Assembly: GCA_004802725.1 (NCBI GenBank)
Contig: SGPM01000111.1
Span: 1 to 64,000, forward strand
Origin: Antrodiella citrinella
Taxonomy: Eukaryota; Basidiomycota; Agaricomycetes; Polyporales; Steccherinaceae
Direction of reading: 5' to 3'
DNA length: 64,000 nt
The notes under the pieces are model-generated. The model worked only from the letters and a program-made list of their open reading frames with translations, was not told the origin of the DNA and ran no database searches. Positions 1-9,420 of this stretch are shown here, in pieces. A program made the translations under genes and the position numbers. The first letter of the stretch is position 1. The number at the start of each line of letters is the position of its first letter.

Positions 1-2
1 GG

Positions 3-170
3 CGGAGTCGGACGCATAGTCGGATGGGGAGTTTGGAAAGAGGTGCGAGGGTTGCGGAGACGGGGAGGTTGGTGCCTAGGAATAGGACGCAGAGTACGGC
101 GGGTGCGCCGGGCCCGAGCGAGGTCAAGGCGAATGGTTCAGGGGTGCGCAATGAGCAGGGGCCTACGTGA
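3..170 (+). CDS. C-terminal end of an unknown protein, cut by the left edge
   Basis: One forward frame is open from the window edge to a TGA at 168-170. It reads about 55 polar residues rich in Arg, Gly and Thr and ends ...VKANGSGVRNEQGPT. It looks like a low-complexity C-terminal tail and no family is recognisable. Two other frames, one on each strand, are also open over this GC-rich stretch. The minus frame gives a hydrophobic peptide (PAVLCVLFLGTNLPVSATLA) behind a possible splice acceptor near 162, so even the strand is not certain. Confidence 0.3.
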   Translation, partial: RSRTHSRMGSLERGARVAETGRLVPRNRTQSTAGAPGPSEVKANGSGVRNEQGPT

Positions 171-2490
171 TGAATTTAGGTCAGGTCAGCGAGAAAGTAG
201 GAGGATGTGTGTGTTTCAAAGTCTCTTCCGGTGTTCCCTGTTTATTCTTTCCTCGCTTTGAGAAGAATTGTACTGATACTGTCGTGAATCCCTGCCACCC
301 CATTTCCTAGGTTATACACTGTGTTCAATTTGTCGTATTGGTCAGCGACAACTGCGCCGCCGCCGTCATCGGCAGGTCGTGTAAACGCGGAGCGTCCGCT
401 ACCTACTCCCCCACCACCACAACCCCGGGTAGCGACTGCCAATCATCCTTCCGTCTCTCACCCTCCTTCATTCCGTCAAACCGCTGTCAGTATGACAGGT
501 AGCCTCGCACCAACTGCCGCTGGCATCGCCATCGGCATTGGCAAGAGAGTACACCGTGTGTGGGGCGGATTCAGCTCTAGTTCCTCCTCACAGTCGGCAT
601 ACTCGTCGACCTCCTCCGTTGATCAAATGAGCAACGGTTCTCAACACTGCCATACGAGCAGACCCGAAGACGGTCTCGGTGCTCGGACAGCCGTATTGTA
701 CAATATTGCCCAAATACTGCCAGAGGATCCTCCCGGATTCTCGATGATTAATCCAATCGCAATTTACCTGGTCGTAGTGGATGTGCTGGAGTGTCACACC
801 AAACGCGTAATGCATCGTGGTGGCCGGATGGTTCTGTGTTTTGCTCATTGCTCATGACTTCTTTCATCAATGGCCTAACTCCATCAGTTATTTCCACCGA
901 ACAAGCATGCGTCTCTGCAGCTGCTGTGGGACGTCATTCTATGAGGTATGTCTACGGTTCAAGGGTGGCTCATAGATAGATTGATCGTAATACAGCAGGC
1001 GGGCCGGATTCATGAATGCTTCCTTCTACACAAACCGCTTGCAAAGCTCTTTTGTTTTAGTCAGTCATTCGCGTGCGCGCATATGTATGCCGTAAATCCT
1101 GCCTCAATCTCCTCAGACTCAAGAGTGTCTGTATTCACAGTTTCACGTTCTGCAGGATCCTCGTTCACTGTGCCGAGTCTTCCGACTGTTCACGAAAACG
1201 GAAGACAGACAGACCTCGGAACAAAATACCCGTCTCGAGAGGCCCAGGACGCTCTTGAACCAGCCCTATCCTCCGAACCTTGCCTCTATGTTTAGGTCTT
1301 ATCCCAGTACTCCGAAGCACGTCGCGGTCCGGGGACGTCAAATTCGATCGAGGCGTGTCCGAGAGACGCGCCATATGTTTGCAGCCCCGACTCGACAAAA
1401 CACATTACAGGCCCGAGACTATCCCATTGTCCGACGTTCACGTTTTTACGAGGAGAGTACCTTACAAAGGCAGTGTCGCTGTCCGGAGACGTCGACATCT
1501 TATCAAAGGGAGAGACCGGACAACGCTCCGCGACGTCATGATCGGTCGGAGAAATTAGCCTTTGTGATTTAGCTCAGATGGCTTTGTGCTCTCTTCCTTT
1601 GCAGGTTTGCAAAACGACGTTGTTCTTATCGACGTACATGCGAGCAGGCACTCTCATGCACGGCGGAAATCAAGTTACTTGGGCCTGCGCAGCGCGTCCG
1701 CAGCGTGTTCAATCAGTGGTGAACAACACCTTGACGTGTACGCGTCAATTATATATACCAACCAACCAACACGTTGATAACTCGACAACGACAACCCACA
1801 AACCAGCCTCGTGTGGTGATACCTGGCTGGTATACGCTCTCAAACGGATGGCCGGTGAACACGCTGTAGTTCCACGGTGAAGGCGGAATAATTTGGCGAT
1901 AATGCAACTGGATGTTGGGGAGATCCCCGATTGTGCGTTGTAGCTGTGCTTTGTTGTGTCTAGTCCCCCGATCAGCTTGATCTCGAGGCGAAAAACGGGT
2001 GCTGCATGCATGTCCAGACCTCCTTTGCTCCGGGAGGTCAAGATCTATGTTTCGTAAATACGATCCGTTCGTCCGAGGCCTGCGCCTCGGAGGTCGAGTC
2101 ATGGGAGATCTTCGTCCGAGAGCTCATCTCCATTTGATGCCACTCTGGTGACGTTCGATGATAAGGCCTAAGGAGTATCATCGCTCGCTGGCCAAGGAGC
2201 GCATGTGAATACAAAGAAACTCTTGTATGGACGGGTCTGAGCTCGAGGCTCCCCAACGCAGCCCCGGTGAATGAATCTGCTTTTAGCAGTTCAGCTTTGA
2301 TTCCGAACGCCGGGTGTGAGTGGACAGTTTGGCGCGGAGGTGAGACGCTTTTCCTCGGTCTTTTTCTTTCAATCACTCGCGTGCCCAAAGCATGGACCTC
2401 CCTCTTTCCTATAAAACCCCATGTCGCCTCTACTTCCCGTATCCCCTTTCTCGTATCGCTCGTACTTGCATCCTAGCATAGAAACACACA
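171..2490. other. 2.3 kb without a recognised gene
   Basis: No family is recognisable on either strand. The most gene-like stretch is an open frame on the plus strand with an ATG at 492 (MTGSLAPTAAG..., ending 857). It is preceded in frame by a Pro/Ser-rich segment from about 340 that follows a possible acceptor (ggtcag). This could be an exon of an unrecognised or decayed gene. The stretch 1250-1570 is open in several frames because it is rich in CpG and gacgtc words. Confidence 0.4.
2410..2416 (+). promoter_or_regulatory. TATA box of the small gene starting at 2491
   Basis: TATAAAA lies 75 bases upstream of the ATG at 2491. It is followed by a pyrimidine-rich stretch (ccctctttcc, tcccgtatcccc) of the kind usual at fungal transcription starts. 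Confidence 0.5.
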
Positions 2491-2970
2491 ATGGCTGCCG
2501 TTGCATACCCCTCTGCTCCCCATACAGTCTCCATGTCTGAGCCCGCCTCCGCCGCCCTCCCCTTCGCCTTTGCGCAAATCAAAGGTGCAGTCTGTCTGGT
2601 CCAACGTACGTTCTCTACCTTCAACCGCTTCACAGTTCACCCCAATTGACGCGTCGTTACAGTGACAGACCCCTCGGGCTCCTCTTCTCCACTGATGTAC
2701 TCAGACGTGCGCGTCTTCCGTCATGAATTCATCACCATCTTCCGCTACTCCCACTGCACGTCCGTGCACCCGTCCGACTTCCAGGTCCTCGAGCTGCTCG
2801 ACGGCTGCTGCACCGCGTACGAAGAGGACAAAGGCACCGTCTGTCTCGCACGCGAGGTCATGGCGCGCATGCAGCGTCTCGCCAGCGTCGGAGGTGGCGC
2901 CACCGCGCCTCACCACGCGATATCCCACATACCAGGATCGCGGTCGTCGAGGGTGGCGCGGATACACTGA
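2491..2970 (+). CDS. Small hypothetical protein, two exons
   Basis: Exon 1 (2491-2605) begins MAAVAYPSAPHTVSMSEPAS. A 57-base GT-AG intron (2606-2662) joins it in phase to exon 2 (2663-2970), giving about 140 residues. The centre (YSDVRVFRHEFITIFRYSH, then DFQVLELLDGCCTAYEEDKG) looks like a folded domain with an alpha/beta pattern and strong use of C in third positions. I do not recognise the family. There is no signal peptide or membrane segment. The start is supported by a TATA box 75 bases upstream. The 3' end is less sure: a second forward frame stays open from 2723 to 3418 and reads protein-like text beyond 3000 (TLPPDYPHHPSVPLLISYPL), so a further exon in that frame is possible. Confidence 0.55.
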
Positions 2971-4631
2971 ACGGCTGGCTGTGGCGCCTCACGCCGCGTT
3001 GTTACAGTGTGTCTATGGATTGCGGATGACACTGCCACCCGATTATCCTCACCATCCATCCGTCCCACTCCTCATCTCATACCCCCTGCCGGTACGGAGA
3101 GATAGCATCTTCCCTCTTCCTTCGTCTTCCACACCAAGCCTATCGCGTTGCGAACCAGGGCTCGACGGTTCGTCGGGTGATGCAGAAGAAGACGCGAAGG
3201 TGGGCAGCTGGACGCGGGCATTGGTCAACCCCATCGAGTCATTCACCCTCTCCCATCAGCGTCCCATCGTCGGCTTCTCGGAGATACGCCTTCCAGAGGA
3301 AAGAGACTCGTCGAAAAAGAAAGGACGCGTCCGACCCGTGTTTCTCTATGCATATGTTTACTCCACACCCTCTCATCCCCTCGCACGCATACGCACACCT
3401 TTAATTCGGTCTTATTAACAGCCTTTCTGCGACGAATCGCATAACGCACGATTGTAATCACTTTATATGATTCTCATGCATCTCATGACTTTGTATGTAT
3501 GCATCATTGTGTCACATAGCTGCCCATCGTCCCCGCATTTGTTTTGATAGATTAGCCAGTCTCTCTGTACTAGTACCCGATCCCAAATAGACCCATACCC
3601 CGCTCCCCTCTTCCCCACACAACCTCTGCGTGTGCACACAGATGCTGACCTTCACCGCGGAAGGCATGTAGACGGCGGAAGACCNGGTATTNCAATCTTG
3701 GCTCACCTGATCCGCGATAGGATCACTCCGAGTCTCCGACAACCGGTTGGAACGGTCACGTCGAACGAGAAGCTGCGGTTCACGTTCTCGCCATTCAGTG
3801 CGTTGGGCACGCGAACATCGCAGCATCTTTGCTGACTGTTGTGATTTCTGAGGCCTGAGGGAAGGGTCGATGCGATGCGAGATGTATCATACATACAGCT
3901 GTACGAAATAACTTATGCACCCGCTGGGAAACGAAGAGCCGATATCTTGAGAACGAGTGCACGGTCATACAGATGTAGCCTGTAGGTAGTCGTTCGAGGA
4001 GACGACAGGACGATCAAGAGACCACGGTCTCCCTGCTTCTTCGAGATCGCTCTCAAGCTAAGGGCTACCAAACAGAACCCGATCCAGGGATCCTCGGGGG
4101 TGAAGATGATTGGCTTCTGCGAAGCACGTAACTTACCGAGAGACCACAAGGAGAGAGCATTGGGTCCTCCCGGCGCACCAGTCGACCCAAGTCACCAGCG
4201 TCCTCCACAAACACCCATCCCAGAAACCGGGGGAACGAGGGGCGCCAAATCCGCCACGAAGCCGCGCGAGAAGTACGTTCGTAGGTTTTGCTGATCTATC
4301 ATACATCATCCACTGCCGCGCGAAAAACTGTCAACAGCGGACCGCAGTCCTTGGTGCCAAAATAGCATTCGAGAACTGAATGTGCTGCGCAGCCCGCGTC
4401 GCGGAGAAAGGGTTTGGGATCATGACATGGCGAAGTACGTTGTGCATCTCGAAGTCAATCGTCCGTCCCCTTGCCCTGAAGATCGGTGTAAGTATAGCAT
4501 GGCGGTCTGGGGATGGAAGAAAGCCTGCCAGAGAGGGGTGGGGTGAGGTGTGGAGAAGTGTCTGGAGCTGTCTGCAGTGGAGTTTGAGAGTGCCCTTTGG
4601 GGGCTTGTGAAAGCAGTGAGGCATTCAGATG
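2971..4631. other. 1.66 kb without a clear gene; weak exon-like pieces on the minus strand
   Basis: The minus strand has exon-like text at 3913-4149 (KPIIFTPEDPWIGFCLVAL and RTTTYRLHLYDRALVLKISA, stop at 3913). Another piece lies just upstream (about 4150-4230, FVEDAGDLGRLVRREDPMLS, followed by a gtaagt donor). The splice phases do not join cleanly, so no model is given. Two N bases lie near 3685 and 3692. Confidence 0.35.
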
Positions 4632-5393
4632 CTACGATGCGTTTCCATCTTCAGCACTGCGAAGGAGCATTCGTAAGTTGGGTTCTGTGGATGACGGAAC
4701 ATGCCCCCCAAATATCAAATCAACAGTCAGTCGCTGACGAACAACCTGTCAACATTCGAAGCCGATCCTGACCACGCCGTCAAGGTGCATCGGAAACGCC
4801 AATAGAGATACCGCAATCTGAACTCAAACAAACACAGTGTTCCTTTCACACTCCGAGAGATTCTGACGTACCTTAACACTTGAACAGATGAACACTGTCG
4901 GCAGCGAGTATTTGACCCAGCAATGAAACGAAGTCGCGTCGAGTGCAGGTGTGCCATACACCGCCGTAAGATGAGCCTCAGACTTGTCCAAGTACACTCC
5001 TAGTCCCACAAGACCATCAGGTGCTTCGTGAACGTCTACAAGGAAGGCCAATTTAGTAGCATGAACCTGGCAACAATGTACTGAAACGGTTTGACATACC
5101 ACCTTTCCTACTCACACACGCACACGAAGGCATAGGATGGCCTAGCATGGGCATGCAGAAGCTCCACACCCGCGAGCGTGTGAACCGACCCCGGTGTATG
5201 CATCCACTTCAAAATCTGTAGATTAGCCCTTGCGCAGCGGTTTGCGTGTGTTCCAGTGTTCACGCTGTTGCCAGGAGAGAACATTAGGTGAGTCGTCTGA
5301 GAAGCAGACAAGGGATAAGACATACCTCATTTCCCAGAGTGAGATGAAGCAAGTGCAACTTGACGGGAACGATGTCAACTTTAACCCGCAAAA
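4632..5393 (-). CDS. Unrecognised spliced gene, 5' end not resolved
   Basis: Five exons join in phase on the minus strand: 5393-5326, 5215-5116, 5080-4872, 4767-4746 and 4684-4632 (TAG). Each intron has GT-AG ends. The text is convincingly coding: ILKWMHTPGSVHTLAGVELL, then HATKLAFLVDVHEAPDGLVG and TAVYGTPALDATSFHCWVKY, ending NLRMLLRSAEDGNAS. I do not recognise the family. The first exon enters in phase 1 and no ATG is resolved between it and the enoyl-CoA hydratase stop at 5525. The start is therefore either a short exon in that 130-base gap, or the gene is a remnant that has lost its 5' end. The visible part is about 150 residues. Confidence 0.5.
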
Positions 5394-5524
5394 CTGACTT
5401 CCGTCGTACTTGGCACGCTGATTCCGCACATGTATGCTTTATGTTTGAATAGCAAATCCATTGAGATGTTGGCCAGAATATAGTACACGATCCGTTGCTG
5501 ATTTTTGCACTTCGATCCTCAACT

Positions 5525-6648
5525 TCACGAATGGTTCCATGTGGGCTTCCGCTTTTCCGCGAAAGCCGACATTCCTGTATGGTATTAGTGTGAGCAGGTT
5601 CGTGCGCAGTTCGTGAAGATGTTAAACACAGCACGAACCTTCCTTCTGATCCTGAGTCGCGAAGAGACCATGGAATATCCTCCTCTCAAACCTCAAGCCC
5701 TCCGACAGTGTCATCTCATAAGCAGCGTTGACAGCCTCCTTATTAGCTTGTACCGCGATGCGACTCTTGCTCGCAATGACACCAGCCATCTTGACAGCCT
5801 CTTCCACAACCTTTCCTTCACCCTCCGGCACGACGCGCGACACCACACCCCACGCCTCTGCCTCCGCCGCGCTGAAGTTGCGGCCGGTAAGCGTGAGCTC
5901 CATGGTGCGCGACTTTCCGATGGCGTGAATGAGACGTTGGGTTCCGCCGCCGCCTGGGATGACACCGAGGTTGATTTCGGGTTGACCGAACACAGCGGTC
6001 GGGGAGGCAAGGATGATGTCACACATCAAGGCTAGCTCACAGCCGCCTCCAAGCTACGTCGAAGTTGAAACGCAGTGAAAATACGGTATAGACGAGAGGT
6101 ATGCGTACTGCGTATCCACTGACGGCAGCGATAATTGGCTTCCGGAGGCTGGCGATCTTCGTCCAGTCTTCCAAGAACTTGTTCTTATAAACGTCGACAT
6201 CTGCAACGCGTTATTAGAGCCGGAAACATAAGCATTAGGATATTAGAGTACACACATGTCTTGTCCTTCATCTCCTTGATGTCCGCACCAGCTTCGGAAC
6301 TTGTTCAACGCCTGGGACGCATAAATGAGAGTATATAGCAGACACACCTGCAAACGCTCTCTCGCTTCCCGTCAACACCAACGCACCGACCGAGTCGTCC
6401 GCATCCAGCTCAGCAGTAGCCTCGTTCAGCTCCTTGAACAGAGGCGAGCTCAGCGCATTGAGAGCTTTTGGTCGGTTGAGGGTGATGAGCGCGACGCCCT
6501 CCGCCGGACGGTCCACCAAGATATACTCGTATTGCTTGTTCGTTGTCGACATCGCACGCACGTATAATGACAAGCTGCTTGTGGGCTGGGTTTGGCGCAG
6601 GAGAGATCGGGATGTGAGACGGAGGGAGCGGACGAGGCGGAGTGACAT
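5525..6648 (-). CDS. ECHS1-like: Enoyl-CoA hydratase, mitochondrial
   Basis: Hydrates trans-2-enoyl-CoA to 3-hydroxyacyl-CoA in beta-oxidation. Five exons (6648-6348, 6291-6256, 6200-6109, 6053-5639, 5574-5525) join in phase to 297 residues. The first 35 or so residues ([18 protein letters not shown]) are rich in Arg and Ser and lack acids, as in a mitochondrial presequence. The crotonase fold follows: [27 protein letters not shown] (oxyanion loop), [16 protein letters not shown] (second oxyanion glycines), then [20 protein letters not shown], which holds the catalytic Glu of ..GQPEI.. and Glu/Gly of the second half. The C-terminus ([14 protein letters not shown]) is the usual family ending. 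ATG 6648 is the first in-frame ATG and gives the full presequence. Confidence 0.95.
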
Positions 6649-6973
6649 GATGGTCAGGAGCACAGTGCAGTATTTAGCTGAGTAACGTGGGTGGAACTTA
6701 ACCTATTACTGCGATGAGGGCGTTCCAATCAGACAGGCGCATGTGCTTGCTATTCAGACGGACGTTATATAGCGTTGAAAGGTGTGCTGCAGGTGATGAT
6801 AGCATCTACAAAGCGCATGCATGCTGAAGAGTCCACGCATGTCCACATGCGCGTTACTTTCAGAACAGGTGGACTTCACAGTTTGCCAGAGAATTTGAAC
6901 CGTAATCGTTATCCAAAAGCAATACAAGATGATGAAGCACACTCCTCCTCGTACACATCCCCGACACTGGCAT

Positions 6974-8854
6974 TCAACTGACGGACCTCCGCTCGGCATC
7001 CACACGCACGATCCAATCACGGTGACGTCTCCACGACCCGGCCTCAAGCTGGACAAACTCCTTCAACCGTCTCACAGAGAACGGAAGAGAGGTGTCTGCT
7101 TGAAGAGCCCAAACAACATAGGAGCTGGTGCGCCATCAGCTCGATAACGTTGCAAACTAAGAATGAGCAGACTCACATCACCGTACTGACGGCGAGAGGA
7201 TTCTCCTTCGAACGCAACGCAGCGCGGATTTGATCCATCGTCATATTCCGATGGTGCCACATATTGTACGCCCGCATGTGCTGCGGTTTAGGCTGATCTC
7301 CCGGTTGCACTGTCGGGTTGTCCCAGCCTGAGCCCCTCGAGCTACCGCTGCTAGACCCGGAAGACTGGGTCTCGATGGAGGATGCGGTAGATTCACGGCT
7401 TATCGGTGAAGGTGCGCTGGTTTTCAGCTTCAGTTTCCCGTTCTCGTAGTTGTCTTTGAGGTTTGAAGTGAACTTGTCCGCCGTTAGAATGCGTCCGGAG
7501 GCGGCGGAAGTCTTAAGCAAGCTATTGTACACCATGAGAGCACAATGAGCGTCGTTCGCAGCATCTGCAGATACAGAGGGTCCAGTAAGTATCATCAGCA
7601 TCATGTCCCAATATCGAGTTCTTACAATGCAGTTGTTCCTCAGTCAAAGGTATCTCTTCCCAATTACTGCTTCGAACTTTGCCTTTGTCGAGCGTCTTGC
7701 CCGTGTACCTCTCGACCATTGTAGCTAGAGCAACAATTGAACGCGTAAAGGGGAATTGGGGGTCAGCCACTCGACCTAAGCCTCCCAGTTCTACTAGATT
7801 AGCAGCAAGGATGCCGAAATCATTGAAGAGTTTTCGACCGTCATCTAGAGACACCAAGTAAGTCAATTAATCCTTGGAGAGGAGCATTGTGTGCCAAGCC
7901 TACTAGCAATATTAGCACCCATTTTGACAATATCTGGGCTTTCAATGATCTCCTTCAGTTTCTGGGGAAACTCTAGAGTGCAAAACTCATCAATGCTACA
8001 CAAAACGGGAACTAGCATGACTGACTCACTCTGCATTGCGCTGATTTGGATCACCAGGATCATCTTCTCGTCACTCAACTGGACGACGGCCGTGCGTCTG
8101 TCGATGAAAGGCATACCTCTTCTTATCACTACTCGCCATTCGAGGTCAAAACCAAGAGGTCTACATCACACGATTGCGTACGTGTCGCATTCATTATCAA
8201 TTTTGTATGCGGATTGACAAATGATATGCTCACCCTCTGAGAGCTTGAACCAGATCATTGGCCTCTTCTTCGTGGCGGGTATATACGAGTGTTGGGGTTG
8301 GCGTAAACTCCTTGTATGAGTACAACATGCGAACAGCCGCTGGCGCATCGACGACCATTGCATCCGACTCCGGTGGTACAACTGGTTCCTTCATCGAAGA
8401 TATACTGTGTGGCTTGACTATAGGCGGTATGTGTGCACGCTCCGGTAAAGTCTTTGAAACTCGGGTCGGACGATTTGCCTCCGAGGCATTCTTAGGAGGC
8501 CACGAGTCTCCGAAACCTCTGTTATCCGTGAAAAACGGATGGACGCTATGAATCCCACTTCAATATGTAAATCCAGAGTGGACAACGGCGTAAATACCCT
8601 GCACCCGTGGCAGCAACATCTGCGGGAACACCTTGAAAAATATTCCCCTGTGCTGCAGGTTTCTTGGTCCGCTTGGCGCCAGGAGGGGGTGAAGATTCGT
8701 TGAGGTTCAAATTACTCATCTCAGCGTCCAGCATAGCAAGGATCCTCGATTGTGGGGCTGTGAACTCCCGACGTGGTGGTGTCGTTACGTTCCGAGGGGG
8801 GCTGAGACGCAATGCTGCGCTGCTTGTGAGTTCCTTCATCCCTTGGAGAGCCAT
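6974..8854 (-). CDS. WRN-like 3'-5' exonuclease, RNase D/DnaQ superfamily, no helicase
   Basis: Seven exons (8854-8598, 8545-8234, 8160-8030, 7972-7904, 7844-7626, 7564-7177, 7124-6974) join in phase to 508 residues. The first 190 residues are a Pro/Ser-rich, probably disordered tail. The DEDDy exonuclease domain follows: LGFDLEWRV (motif I Asp and Glu), FPQKLKEII, MGANIANDGRKLFNDFG (motif II Asp), LTEEQLHYAANDAHCALMVY (motif III Tyr and Asp). The order and spacing match the exonuclease of human WRN. A Ser-rich linker and a tail (MTMDQIRAAL..., SYVVWALQADTSLPFSVRRL) end the protein, and the tail resembles a small helical wHTH/HRDC-type element. No RecQ helicase domain is present, so it is a stand-alone nuclease, probably in DNA repair or RNA trimming. 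ATG 8839 is a possible alternative start. Confidence 0.9.
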
Positions 8855-9420
8855 GCACCCTCTTTTCCTCTGTTGATGCACTTGCAGTCGGATAGAAACA
8901 GAAACAGAATTTGCGCTGGCAGACGGGAACAAAGGGACAAAGACCGCGCTCGTTTACGCGACGCGACGCGACATGAACATGTCACGGGATGCGCACGTGG
9001 CGGAAACTCCTTCTTATACATTAGACGCCCATGCTCAAATTTGTCAAGTTGTCGGTCCAAGTTTGTCCTCCAAATCGCCTCCATGTCGATCATCCATTGC
9101 CGAGTTGCCGCAGCTCATTATCCCTGCATTCACAACAGGACTTATATACCGAGCATGCCCGACATCCAACGTTCACACAATGTTTCGAGAGCCCAGCAAA
9201 TTCGGAGATCGCAGGAATCTGTGTCATCTGATGACACAGTCGGGACCTCCGGTACCTATAGACTATCATACACGGACCGTGATAAATATCATGGGTACAC
9301 AGGACATTGATTACCCACGGCCTTTCAAGTGCCGGTAAACCCACAAAGCCGTAGGTATGCACTTTGACCGCTGCTTTTGAACCATAACTTTCAATACGTA
9401 CCATCCCCGAAGCCCACACC
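8855..9420. promoter_or_regulatory. Divergent promoter between exonuclease and acyl-CoA synthetase 1
   Basis: 566 bases separate the two start codons, which point away from each other. No further gene is seen. The stretch must carry both promoters. It contains a short cgcgacgcgacgcgaca repeat near 8955-8972 and a tatataccg element near 9143, but no element can be assigned with confidence. Confidence 0.5.

Noticed and set aside
1255..1572. Overlapping Arg-rich open frames in the CpG-rich stretch
   Set aside because: Three frames are open at once with repeated gacgtc words; no frame has coding character.
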